Source: M3007 sp044230315 | GTDB lineage: Bacteria > Bacteroidota > Bacteroidia > Chitinophagales > Saprospiraceae | DNA: 64,000 nucleotides | Assembly (NCBI GenBank): GCA_044230315.1 | Contig: JBGARJ010000002.1 | Span: 62,001 to 126,000 of the forward strand | Direction of reading: 5' to 3' | Program-made: the position numbers and the translations under genes | Shown: piece after piece, positions 26,183 through 34,606 of the stretch | How positions within the stretch are numbered: the stretch's first letter is position 1 | How the letters are laid out: each line of letters opens with the position of its first letter | Notes under the pieces: model-generated | What the model saw: the letters and a program-made list of their open reading frames with translations, nothing else | Databases searched by the model: none | What the model was told of the DNA's origin: nothing

Positions 26183-26914
26183 ATGCAATGGACAGACCGA
26201 TTTAATCACAACCATTATCACCTACCATTTGCAACATCTCATGACCATGGCAAAATGGTACTTTCCGTCGTATTCGCTTTTTTGTTGAGTTCCCTTGCTT
26301 TATGGGCCGATACCAAAACTTGGATCGGCGCCTCCGGGGGCGCCTGGGGCACCGCCGCAAATTGGGACTCCCTTGGCGTGTTTTTGATTACCGACGATGT
26401 ATGTATCAGTGGATTTTCGAGTATAATAATACCCTCTCCTCCTTAACCTATATGCAATCGCTGAACGTCTCTAACGGTTCCAACGTCATTTTTTCGGGCA
26501 ACAATTCCGCCCGCCGGATCACTGTTTCCTGCCTGCGTTGTAACTCCAGTGTGGAAAGCGGGAGCGCGGCGACGTTCACCCGGGGCTCGGGTACGCAAGC
26601 CTGCGACCTTTATTTTTTGCTGGCCCCTAATTTTGTCGTCGCCTGAACATTGACCTTTACCGGATCGGGCAACAGCGACTTTATCACCACCGGGGCAACG
26701 GTTACTGTAAACGGCAGCCTTATTTTCCCTCAATGGGTAGTTCACGCCTGGTGTGCACGGAGGGATTACCAACATCAATGGAGCGTTAATCTATACCGGT
26801 GGCGGCATTACATCAGGCGAAAACCCATCTAATTTCTTCAGGACTCCAATCCCGCCGGTCTGTAAAACTAACCATGAAGCCTCGAGCCTGAAACTATCCC
26901 ACCCGGCCCGTTAG
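26183..26914 (+). pseudogene. Decayed secreted surface-protein gene
   Basis: The reading begins at 26183 with a signal-like segment, then TKTWIGASGGAWGTAANWDS, a common start of Bacteroidota secreted proteins. It breaks at about 26430-26445, where the plus frame shifts: IIIPS is continued by SLTYMQSLNVSNGSNVIFSG in another frame. An in-frame TGA at 26644-26646 interrupts that frame, which then resumes as TLTFTGSGNSDFITTGATVT. A second frameshift near 26735-26755 leads to GITNINGALIYTGGGITSGE, ending at a TAG. A C-terminal sorting domain is missing, so the gene is also truncated. Sequencing error could explain part, but not all three lesions easily. Confidence 0.7.
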
Positions 26915-28131
26915 CGCATTTTTACTTTGCGGCCGGGGAGGTCTGACCATGCCGGCAGCCGCGGTTCCAAACCACGGGGCGAAATGACCCAAAGTACCGG
27001 TACGCAGGGGCGCACCCGCGGGCGTTCGGCGTAGCCGTCGGTAAAATATATCAGTCCATCGGGTTTGGTGCGGTTGGCGTATTCGAGGGTGTCGTTAAAA
27101 TCGGTGCCGCCGCGGCCCGTTACGAGCTCGGGCGCCTTGCCGCGATAGGGGTATTGTTGATACACTTTTGTATCGGCTTCCAGAATTTCAACCTGTGCGC
27201 CCGTGCGCCAAAGGTGGAATATCTCGCCAAAAAACAATCCCAGTTCGGTCTGACCAATGCTCCCGGAGGTATCGATAGCCACCAGCAGCCGTTGCCGGTG
27301 CCGGATGCGCAGGCCGGGTACCGTTTGATATCGTTTGGAGGGGCGCTTGATCGTGTTTTTCAGCCGGGTTTTGGAGGCACTTTCGGCAAACAGCCGTAAT
27401 ACCAGGCGCCAGTGCAATAAAGGCCCCGGGCGGAGCAAATGGCGTTCGAGTTGTTCACGCACGTCGCCGGGCAAGGCCCCCCAGGCATGCGCGCTGGTGC
27501 GTTGATGGGCGGTGCGCAACAGGCTGTCGAGGTGCATTTCGGCGGCATCGCGCTCCAGTTCGCTGCGGCTGCGGATCTCACGCCAGGGTTGGTGCCGTTC
27601 CAGTCCATGCGAATCGGAGCGAATGTTATTGAGCAGCTCCTGCTCGGGCGAACCCGATGCCTCACCGCCGCGGCCCTGGCGCAGGTCTTCCAGTTTTTTA
27701 TAGTAATAGAACCAGGTTTGGCCAGGTTGCAGGGCGAGATTGGGAAAAGATCCGAGAAAAATGCTGTCCTCGGGCAGCAGGGCCCGCTCCACGTATTGAT
27801 TTACCACCAGGTCGAAGGCAATATTCAACAACTGAGGGTCGAGAAAAGGTTCGCGCACAAACAAGTGGCGGAATACCAGGTGCAGCATTTCATGCTTGAC
27901 CACACCATAGCGATGACCTGGGTCGGTCAATTCGGTATCCCAAAAATGGGCATTTACGTACAAGGTCAACGTATTTTGGCCCAGCCCGACGGCCAGGGTA
28001 TCCACGGGATGGCCGGGGCCGACCACTTCTTTGTTGAGGCTGCCGAACACATGGGCAAAAAAAGGCTCGCGCAACAGGAGTTCGATACTGGTGCGGGCGA
28101 GTTCGTCGTGAATGCGGGCGACCGTTTGCAT
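26911..28131 (-). CDS. DUF2201 / VWA-like putative metallopeptidase
   Basis: A 406-residue protein of the DUF2201 type. The N-terminal half has a zincin-like HEMLH at residues 80-84. The C-terminal half is VWA-like with a MIDAS-type DTSGS at 287-291, GGTDF near 342 and YFTDGYAE. Relatives I know of are commonly encoded beside a MoxR-type AAA ATPase, but none is in this window; an LRR gene lies 10 bases upstream on the same strand instead, and is probably in the same operon. Its stop overlaps the decayed gene's end. Substrate unknown. Confidence 0.85.
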   Translation of the reverse strand: MQTVARIHDELARTSIELLLREPFFAHVFGSLNKEVVGPGHPVDTLAVGLGQNTLTLYVNAHFWDTELTDPGHRYGVVKHEMLHLVFRHLFVREPFLDPQLLNIAFDLVVNQYVERALLPEDSIFLGSFPNLALQPGQTWFYYYKKLEDLRQGRGGEASGSPEQELLNNIRSDSHGLERHQPWREIRSRSELERDAAEMHLDSLLRTAHQRTSAHAWGALPGDVREQLERHLLRPGPLLHWRLVLRLFAESASKTRLKNTIKRPSKRYQTVPGLRIRHRQRLLVAIDTSGSIGQTELGLFFGEIFHLWRTGAQVEILEADTKVYQQYPYRGKAPELVTGRGGTDFNDTLEYANRTKPDGLIYFTDGYAERPRVRPCVPVLWVISPRGLEPRLPAWSDLPGRKVKMR

Positions 28132-28141
28132 AAGCGGGTGG

Positions 28142-29179
28142 CTACAGCCGGAAATTTCCCGGCAGCCGTGTTTGCATTTTTATTTCCACATCCTCCAGTT
28201 GGTGCATGCGGGTTAAGTCGAGTTCGATTTTGCGAAACGGATTGCCGCTGAGTTCCAGCGATCGCAATTCGGTACAATCCGACAGAAAAGCGGGCAGGTC
28301 TTCCAGGTGGTTAAACTTGAGGTTCAGCCGTTCCAGTCGGCGCGACTGCTCCAAAAAATCGAGCCGGTTGAGGCTACACCGCAACAGCACTGCCTCGCGC
28401 AGGTTGGGGAAAGGCCCCAATTGTGCCTCACCGCTCAACGGATAGCCCTCCACGATCAATTTTTCGAGGGCCGTGCTGCCGAACGGCCCTCCAGCCGGCA
28501 TCTGTACCGGGTTTTTTACCCGGAGATTGCCCTTTCGGAGGATTAGTGTACTGAGCCGGGGGAGGGAAAACAGCGCCACCGGAAAAACATCCAGCCGGAT
28601 GTTTTCGATGATCAAAATTTCCAGTGGAAGTTGCAGGAGCAGTGGAATTGCACCGGGCAGATCAAAATCCCGGTGTGCGGGCAGGGCGACAAACTTCAGA
28701 AAATCGAGTGTAGCCAGCGCAGGAGAAAGGGTATCGGACTGAAACCGGCGCAGGTCGAGGGTTTGATGGGCTACCTGGGCGTTGCTCCCCTGCCCCGGCC
28801 GGTTGCGGTGCCAAAGACACATCTTACTGGCAAGGAGCAGGTCGAACAGATCAATTTCTGCGCTCTGGTAACGGCTGAAATACTCGGCCTCGTCGTAGTG
28901 ATAGGCTGCCGATTCGCGCAGTTTTTGCGCTTGCCGAACGGTTGTTTCAGTGGCAAACCGCTGCAGCAAACCCATGGCGCGGCCCCCCAACTCTTTGTTC
29001 GCATGAAAAACGGCAATCCCAAACAAGTACCCCAGCAGCCGGCGGTTGGCTCCGCCGCCACTGATAAGTTCGAGTACCAAAGGCGTGTTGTCCGATTCAC
29101 GGTCGCGCAACAAGCGCATGATCTGATCGGTAAGGACGCCTCCCGTATCGGACTCCAGATAGTGTTCAGGATCTGTCAT
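28142..29179 (-). CDS. Leucine-rich repeat protein
   Basis: A 345-residue protein. The first 130 residues are helical and unrecognised. From about residue 180 there are LRR units with the LxxLxLxxNxL pattern: RLERLNLKFNHLEDLPAF, RSLELSGNPFRKI. There is no signal peptide, so it is probably cytoplasmic. Its stop is 10 bases before the start of the DUF2201 gene, so co-expression is likely and it may be a recognition subunit; this is inference. Confidence 0.8.
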   Translation of the reverse strand: MTDPEHYLESDTGGVLTDQIMRLLRDRESDNTPLVLELISGGGANRRLLGYLFGIAVFHANKELGGRAMGLLQRFATETTVRQAQKLRESAAYHYDEAEYFSRYQSAEIDLFDLLLASKMCLWHRNRPGQGSNAQVAHQTLDLRRFQSDTLSPALATLDFLKFVALPAHRDFDLPGAIPLLLQLPLEILIIENIRLDVFPVALFSLPRLSTLILRKGNLRVKNPVQMPAGGPFGSTALEKLIVEGYPLSGEAQLGPFPNLREAVLLRCSLNRLDFLEQSRRLERLNLKFNHLEDLPAFLSDCTELRSLELSGNPFRKIELDLTRMHQLEDVEIKMQTRLPGNFRL

Positions 29180-29247
29180 GGAAAATCTAACCTTTAGTTT
29201 CAGAACATTTTAACCCTGAAAAAGTTAGGACGTACGACGAATTCACA

Positions 29248-29269
29248 GTTTTCAATTTTTTTTGAAAAC
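29248..29269. promoter_or_regulatory. Operator-like palindrome upstream of the GbsR/MarR gene
   Basis: GTTTTCAA (29248-29255) and TTGAAAAC (29262-29269) are perfect 8-base arms around six T residues. It lies 74 bases before the regulator start, in the gap shared with the divergent LRR gene. Self-regulation is plausible. Confidence 0.45.
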
Positions 29270-29342
29270 AAAATAGGCAAAAAAGATATTTATTTGGTCA
29301 GGATATCAAACCAACTTCTTTCCAACCCTTTGATGTAGCAAT

Positions 29343-29843
29343 ATGGAAATCCAGGAAGGCAAACAAAAGTTTATCGAGTCGTGGGGTAAAATGGCCAGCG
29401 ATTGGGGGATCAACCGCACCATGGCCCAGGTACACGCCTTACTGCTCATCGCCCCGGAAGCCCTGACCGCCGACGAAGTTATGGAAGGACTGTCTATTTC
29501 ACGCGGGAATGCCAACATGAATCTACGGGCGCTGATGGATTGGGGCCTGGTGCACAAACAATTAAAATCAGGCGAACGCAAAGAGTATTTCTACGCGGAA
29601 AAAGACATGTGGACAGTGGTTCGCCAGATCATCATCCACCGCAAGAAAAAAGAACTGGAGCCCATGCTTAAAGTGCTCGACGAAGTAGCCAGTGTGGAAG
29701 CCAATTGTCCGGAATCCGAAACTTTTTGCAACGTCGTCAAAGATATCCGCATGCTCTCGCACAAAGCCAACCAGACGCTGGACACACTGATCAAAGCCGA
29801 TTCCAACTGGTTTTCCAACATTTTTTTCCGGATGGTGCGCTAG
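29343..29843 (+). CDS. GbsR/MarR-family transcriptional regulator
   Basis: A 166-residue winged-helix regulator. The DNA-binding part is ALLLIAPEALTADEVMEGLSISRGNANMNLRALMDWGLV, with the recognition helix at about residues 55-68; a helical C-terminal dimerisation part follows. GbsR relatives respond to small ligands in other phyla, but the ligand here is unknown. The only nearby candidate targets are itself and the divergent LRR/DUF2201 pair. Its end is 17 bases from the convergent acetyltransferase gene. Confidence 0.85.
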   Translation: MEIQEGKQKFIESWGKMASDWGINRTMAQVHALLLIAPEALTADEVMEGLSISRGNANMNLRALMDWGLVHKQLKSGERKEYFYAEKDMWTVVRQIIIHRKKKELEPMLKVLDEVASVEANCPESETFCNVVKDIRMLSHKANQTLDTLIKADSNWFSNIFFRMVR

Positions 29844-29860
29844 TACCTCGACGACTACTA

Positions 29861-30817
29861 CTAGGCACACGGGCGATACAGCAGATCCAGCCACCGGTTG
29901 CCGGCCCGCCATACGCGGAAATAAGGAGTCGGCGCTCCGCCGAAAGCGCGGAACACGCGTTCAATTCCCGCTTGCATACTTCCTTCAAAATCGAGACTTA
30001 AGCCGCGATCGATACAAAACCGCACGGCCGCGGCGTACAAACCATGCAGGGCCCCCGTGTGCCGGAATGCCGGATCCAGGCCGGTGAGCAATACTGACGC
30101 TTGCCGATGGTCGAAGGCCAGGTACAAAGCGGCCATTGCGGCGCCGGAATCCCGGTCGCGCGCCGTCAACACGGCTGATTGCCCGCGCGCAGCGAGCGCC
30201 TGGTGCAACCGCTCGAAAGGCTGCCAAGGATAGGGTGTGTGCTGCCCTTTTCGGGCAAAAGATTGCCGGTTTAGTTGGTATGCCAACCCGGCATCCGCCC
30301 CCCAACTGATGGTAGCGTGTTCCTCCGCTTTGCGCAGTTCGGTCCGCAAACTATCTTTCAAACCGGCGTAAAAAGCAGCCCAATCGGCGGGGGCGGGCAG
30401 CACATAGGTATAGCGGGTCGTTTGTCGGTAGCCGGTCCAGTAAAACGGCAACCAATAGTGGACTTCGGGCCGGAACTGCTGCATCCAAAACACCGTGCGC
30501 GGCATTTGTTCGATCAACGCCGAAACGGTTTGTTGTTCGAAGCTGATGCGGCGGTACTCCGGCCAAACCCGGTCGTCGGGATACCGGAGCCAGGGCCCGG
30601 CATAGGTCGTATAAGGAGGCATTTGCACGACGCGCAGGGCCAAACGCCGGGTCAGGAAATAGGGTAAAACGCCCGTTGCATGACCACGCCCGTCGGTCGC
30701 CACCGCCACATTCCAGTGTTCGGCGCCGCATACGGCATCGAGCCACCAGGGTTGCAGGTGGAGCGGCACATACGTCTCGCGACAGAATTCAGCAAAACGG
30801 TCTTTGTTGCCGGGCAT
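29861..30817 (-). CDS. FemAB/GNAT-like acyltransferase
   Basis: A 318-residue protein with the two-lobed GNAT architecture of the BioF2-like acetyltransferase/FemAB group. Segments such as LQPWWLDAVCG, a central LKDSLRTELRKAEEH and MAALYLAFDHRQASVLLTGL with GALHGLYAAAVRFCIDRG fit this group. I use the internal ATG (complement 30817), since the first ten residues of the longer frame (from 30847) look non-native. Substrate unknown: peptidoglycan precursor or lipid are possible. It diverges from the lptC operon. Confidence 0.72.
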   Translation of the reverse strand: MPGNKDRFAEFCRETYVPLHLQPWWLDAVCGAEHWNVAVATDGRGHATGVLPYFLTRRLALRVVQMPPYTTYAGPWLRYPDDRVWPEYRRISFEQQTVSALIEQMPRTVFWMQQFRPEVHYWLPFYWTGYRQTTRYTYVLPAPADWAAFYAGLKDSLRTELRKAEEHATISWGADAGLAYQLNRQSFARKGQHTPYPWQPFERLHQALAARGQSAVLTARDRDSGAAMAALYLAFDHRQASVLLTGLDPAFRHTGALHGLYAAAVRFCIDRGLSLDFEGSMQAGIERVFRAFGGAPTPYFRVWRAGNRWLDLLYRPCA

Positions 30818-30825
30818 AGATGCGG

Positions 30826-30833
30826 TACTTTTG
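30826..30833 (+). promoter_or_regulatory. Candidate -7 box for the lptC operon
   Basis: TACTTTTG matches TAnnTTTG exactly, 50 bases before the first gene of the operon. Confidence 0.5.
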
Positions 30834-30883
30834 TGTCGGAATTCCATAAAAAACCCTCAAAACAACGAACTTTAAACGACTAC

Positions 30884-31390
30884 ATGACGCTCCGCGAATT
30901 TTTCGACTACCTCAGCGAACATCCCCTGGCAATCGTAGGCTATTTCCTGCTTATTCCGCTCATCACCCTGCTCGCCGGGTGGGTAGCGCGCGGAGATGGG
31001 CACGTGTCGCCCTGGAAATATTTGTACGCACTTTTAGTGTACGCCGTTTGTATCCCGGGCATATTTTCGGTTGCGCTGAGCATTTACCTTTTCCTTTTTG
31101 AACGGGGCGGCAGTATCATGAATACCAACCTGCTCACCCAGGTCATTCCGGTGGTATCGATGATGTTGAGCCTGGGAGTGATCCGGCAAAATGTGTCGTT
31201 TGACCAGGTGCCGGGGTTTGGCAAACTATCGAGCCTGATGATGACGATCGGCGCTGTTTTTCTCCTGATGTACTTGCTCGACCGCTTGCACCTGATCGCT
31301 TTTGTCCTCGTACCGGTGCAATACCTGCTGCTGATCGTAGTCGGTTTGTTGCTGGTGTTTCGATTTGGGTTCCGACAACTTATCTCCTGA
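30884..31390 (+). CDS. Integral membrane protein, unknown function
   Basis: A 168-residue protein with about four to five hydrophobic helices (PLAIVGYFLLIPLITLLAGW; YALLVYAVCIPGIFSVALSI; LMMTIGAVFLLMYLLD; VQYLLLIVVGLLLVFRFGF). I do not recognise it. The start ATG at 30884 follows a -7 box; a longer frame would run back into the divergent gene. It is 14 bases ahead of lptC and so is probably in the same operon. Confidence 0.7.
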   Translation: MTLREFFDYLSEHPLAIVGYFLLIPLITLLAGWVARGDGHVSPWKYLYALLVYAVCIPGIFSVALSIYLFLFERGGSIMNTNLLTQVIPVVSMMLSLGVIRQNVSFDQVPGFGKLSSLMMTIGAVFLLMYLLDRLHLIAFVLVPVQYLLLIVVGLLLVFRFGFRQLIS

Positions 31391-31404
31391 ATAATACCTG
31401 AAAA

Positions 31405-31980
31405 ATGCGTATTTATTTCCGGGTTCTGATCTATTCCTGTCTCCTGCTGGCCGGCGTTTTGAGCTGGGCCGGATGCGATGCCGTTTCACGGCGGCAGGAA
31501 AAGGCATATACCCAGGATGATACAAACGTGGAGATCGCCCGGGATGTGGAGATTTTGTACTCCGATAGCGCCATAGTACGGGTTCGCATTACAGCGCCCA
31601 CGTTGATGTATTATATCGAACACGAAAACCCCCGGCAGGAATTTCCCGACGGCATAAAAGTCGAATTTCTGAATCCCGACCTGCGCGTTCGCAGTACATT
31701 AACGGCCAAATTTGCCATCCGCGAGCAGGACAAGGGCCTGGTCACCACCCGCGACAGTGTAGTGTTGACCACCATTGAGCAGGAAAAACTGGAAACGGAA
31801 GAATTGCTTTGGGATGAAAAAACCGAAAAAGTGTACACTGAAAAATTTGTGAAGGTGACCAAACCGGGTGAAGTCATCTACGGATTTGGTTTGGAAGCCA
31901 ACCAGGATTTTTCGTTCTGGAAGATTACGGTGCCCAAAGGCATTATCAAGGCAGAACAGTTGGATAAAGCGCTGAAATAG
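31405..31980 (+). CDS. lptC: LPS export periplasmic protein LptC
   Basis: A 191-residue Bacteroidota-type LptC. The N-terminus has a lipobox WAGC with Cys24, followed by beta-strand repeats like ILYSDSAIVRVRITAPTLMY and LTAKFAIREQDKGLVTTRDSV that fit the LptC beta-jellyroll. LptC bridges the LPS transport ATPase complex and LptA in the envelope. No other lpt gene is in the window. It lies between two membrane genes, 14 and 27 bases apart. Confidence 0.87.
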   Translation: MRIYFRVLIYSCLLLAGVLSWAGCDAVSRRQEKAYTQDDTNVEIARDVEILYSDSAIVRVRITAPTLMYYIEHENPRQEFPDGIKVEFLNPDLRVRSTLTAKFAIREQDKGLVTTRDSVVLTTIEQEKLETEELLWDEKTEKVYTEKFVKVTKPGEVIYGFGLEANQDFSFWKITVPKGIIKAEQLDKALK

Positions 31981-32007
31981 CCTGCACGGCGATATAAACG
32001 TACCCTT

Positions 32008-32988
32008 ATGGACGAGCCTCGATCACGATTCAGCGGATGGGCCGCAACCCTTCAAATAGGCGGCCATTCGCTTGGCGCCACGCTGTTGCTTACCGCGCTG
32101 GCGGTTGCGGCGGCGGTATGGTGCGGCCCGGCAGCATATTATTTGTTGGGTAGCGGCTGGGTAGCGCCCGCACTCGTGGCTTTACTGCTCTTTTTTTTCC
32201 TGTTGCTCTTCCGCAAAATACTGCTCGTCCACATGTACACCCAGCCTTCTGAAGGCGACGAAGCGCTGCTCGAATTCTTCGTCCAGCAAAATACCGGCTC
32301 CAACGGCGAAGAAGAAATAGCGACGGCTTTGCTTGAAAATGCCTTGCAACTCAAGGCCGTACGGGCAAAAGATTGCATGGCTCCACGGCCCGAGATTGTG
32401 TACATCGACGGTAGCGCCCCCGTGGAAGACCTGCAACGGATATTCGTGGAAAGCAGCCTGTCGCGTATTATCGTCACCGATGGCGAACTGGATAAGGTGC
32501 TCGGGTACGTGCACGTGCAGCAAATGTTTAGCCAACCCCGGCGGATTCGCGACATGGTATTGCCCATCTCCTTTGTGCCGGAAACCATTGCAATCAACGA
32601 CCTGCTGAACAAATTCATAAAATCGCGGTCCAGCATTGCCTGCGTGGTCGACGAGTATGGCAGCCTGGCGGGCTTGGTGACCCTCGAAGACGCCCTCGAA
32701 CAATTGTTTGGCGAAATCGATGACGAACATGACCAGGAGGAATTTATCGAAGCACAGGTTTCGGGTACCGAGTTTATTTTTTCCGGCCGCCTGAAAGTCG
32801 ATTATCTGAATGAAAAATATCCCGGCCTGCAAATCCCCGAAGGCGATTATCACACCCTTTCCGGGTACCTGGTCACGACGACCGAAACGATCCCCGAGCA
32901 GGGCGCTCACCTGAAACTCGATGGAAAAACGTTTATCCTCGAACTGGTCAGCGACCGGAAAATCGAAACCGTTCGGGTCGTGTTATAA
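32008..32988 (+). CDS. CBS-pair / CorC-HlyC domain membrane protein, short form
   Basis: A 326-residue protein with two membrane helices at about residues 23-44 and 52-71, a CBS pair (about 120-235; DCMAPRPEIVYIDGSAPVED, VVDEYGSLAGLVTLEDALE), and a C-terminal transporter-associated CorC-HlyC domain. Relatives such as GldE have a full DUF21/CNNM membrane domain of four segments before the CBS pair; here it is reduced to about 75 residues. Role may be divalent cation transport or, for the GldE branch, gliding. The gene closes the lptC operon and is followed by a strong terminator. Confidence 0.78.
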   Translation: MDEPRSRFSGWAATLQIGGHSLGATLLLTALAVAAAVWCGPAAYYLLGSGWVAPALVALLLFFFLLLFRKILLVHMYTQPSEGDEALLEFFVQQNTGSNGEEEIATALLENALQLKAVRAKDCMAPRPEIVYIDGSAPVEDLQRIFVESSLSRIIVTDGELDKVLGYVHVQQMFSQPRRIRDMVLPISFVPETIAINDLLNKFIKSRSSIACVVDEYGSLAGLVTLEDALEQLFGEIDDEHDQEEFIEAQVSGTEFIFSGRLKVDYLNEKYPGLQIPEGDYHTLSGYLVTTTETIPEQGAHLKLDGKTFILELVSDRKIETVRVVL

Positions 32989-33036
32989 GAACACCTCAGG
33001 AGCCCGGCGGTAAAATTCCAGACCTCTTCTAAAAGT

Positions 33037-33082
33037 AAAAAGGCCGCCGGAAGGGAAAAATTCCCGATCCGGCGGCCTTTTT
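33037..33082. terminator. Bidirectional intrinsic terminator
   Basis: A perfect 15-base stem (33037-33051 with 33068-33082) with A/T tails on both sides, between the convergent CBS-domain gene and the di-heme peroxidase gene. An inner GGGAA/TTCCC extends the stem. Confidence 0.88.
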
Positions 33083-33104
33083 ACTGCCTGTCAACGCCGC
33101 TCTT

Positions 33105-34442
33105 TTATTCGCAACCGATATCGCGGCGCGATTGCGGATCGTTGTTCGGGAAACAGAAGCCCGACAGTACATGATCCGGCACATAGCGCTTCAGGTTCGG
33201 ATCGTGCAGGGCGTCCCGGAGAAATATTTCGATATCGCGCTCTTCCGCCGGGCTCAGGTTGAGCGGCTGGAAGTACGGCGATATTTGCGATGCCGGCACG
33301 TGCGTGTTTTCCGGTATCCCTTTGTTGAAGTATTCCACAACGTCGCGCAGGGTCTGTTTGCTGCTGCCGTGGAAATAAGGTCCGCTATCGCCCAGGTTGT
33401 ACAGCTGCGGCACCCGGAACCGGTACATGTCTTCCGTTTTACCCGTAAAACCGCCGCGGCCCAGATTACGCCGGTCGGCTTCCGACGTTTTCAAACCGCC
33501 GTTTTGGTAGAGGTCTTGCACACCGAGGGCGTGAAAGGTGATGGAGCCCAGGTTGGGTTGGTTGTGACAGCGGTAGCACCCGGCTTTTCCAAAAAACAAC
33601 ATGGCGCCGCGTTTTTGTTCGTCGCTCATCGCGTTGTCTTCTCCTTTGAGCCAGCGCTGGAACGGCGCTTCGTTGCACATCAGTTGGCGCAGGTAAGCCG
33701 ATATGGCAAAGCTGGCTGTTTTGCGGGTATACCGTTCCGACTCCGGAATATCCGGGAATGCCGCATCGAAATAGGGTTTATAACCATAAAACTCGACCAG
33801 ATACGGATTGATGAGCAAGCGGTGGGTCTTCAGCCCTTCCATGTTCTGACCTTCCAGCGACCCCAGGTTTTCGTGGTTGACGGCCGTGCCCGGATCGAAA
33901 ACACCCCACATGCTTTCGGTGCCCACATTGACGCCGCCCGACCCGAAGGATCCGTTCCACATCGAATTGGTCACGTATGCCACATTGAGCACGCTGAGCG
34001 GGCGGGCGCCTTGTGCGTCGATTTCCTGGTCGTTGTATTCCAGGCGCTTCTCGCGGGCCTCGCCGTTTTCGCCAAACCCGTAGGCGCCGTCAGCAATACC
34101 CTGCACCCGGTTGGGCCGGAAACCGGCCGCCGGCACATGGCAGGAAGAGCAGGAAAACGTTGCCATTCCGCTGGTGTGTTTTGCTTCCACACCAAAAGCC
34201 GACTCGAAGAACAACATTTTGCCGAGCGCGACTTTTTCGGGCGTCAGCGGGTTGGCCGCCGATTGCGGGATACGGTCGAGGTCGGTGCTGTTGGGTAAGA
34301 TAAAGAAATCGGCAAACCCGGTTTGCGAGCGGCTGGATATGGTTTGCAACAATTCATAATCCAACGGCGACCAAAGCGGCTCGTGTTTGCAAGCCAGCAA
34401 TACCGTAGCTACAATAGCCGTAAAAACGTAAATTTTTCGCAT
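33105..34442 (-). CDS. Di-heme cytochrome c peroxidase (MauG family)
   Basis: A 445-residue probable periplasmic lipoprotein. The leader MRKIYVFTAIVATVLLAC ends at Cys18 of a lipobox. Two heme c motifs are visible: CSSCH at residues 98-102 and CYRCH at 289-293, with family segments MLFFESAF and the closing LNLSPAEERDIEIFLRDAL. It should reduce hydrogen peroxide with electrons from a small cytochrome, or modify a protein as MauG does. Length is somewhat above the usual 330-370. No partner cytochrome is adjacent. Confidence 0.88.
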   Translation of the reverse strand: MRKIYVFTAIVATVLLACKHEPLWSPLDYELLQTISSRSQTGFADFFILPNSTDLDRIPQSAANPLTPEKVALGKMLFFESAFGVEAKHTSGMATFSCSSCHVPAAGFRPNRVQGIADGAYGFGENGEAREKRLEYNDQEIDAQGARPLSVLNVAYVTNSMWNGSFGSGGVNVGTESMWGVFDPGTAVNHENLGSLEGQNMEGLKTHRLLINPYLVEFYGYKPYFDAAFPDIPESERYTRKTASFAISAYLRQLMCNEAPFQRWLKGEDNAMSDEQKRGAMLFFGKAGCYRCHNQPNLGSITFHALGVQDLYQNGGLKTSEADRRNLGRGGFTGKTEDMYRFRVPQLYNLGDSGPYFHGSSKQTLRDVVEYFNKGIPENTHVPASQISPYFQPLNLSPAEERDIEIFLRDALHDPNLKRYVPDHVLSGFCFPNNDPQSRRDIGCE

Positions 34443-34606
34443 AGTGACACGTTGAGTAGTACAAGTGGTTCAGAGGTGCTTCGCTTTCCGCTGGCCCCGG
34501 ATTTCTGATGCAAACATTGCGCCATCGCGGCAATAAAAATGACAGTCAAACGACATTAACCCTTGAAAACTATGCCAGTACGCTAATTTTAAGCCCATTT
34601 TAAATT

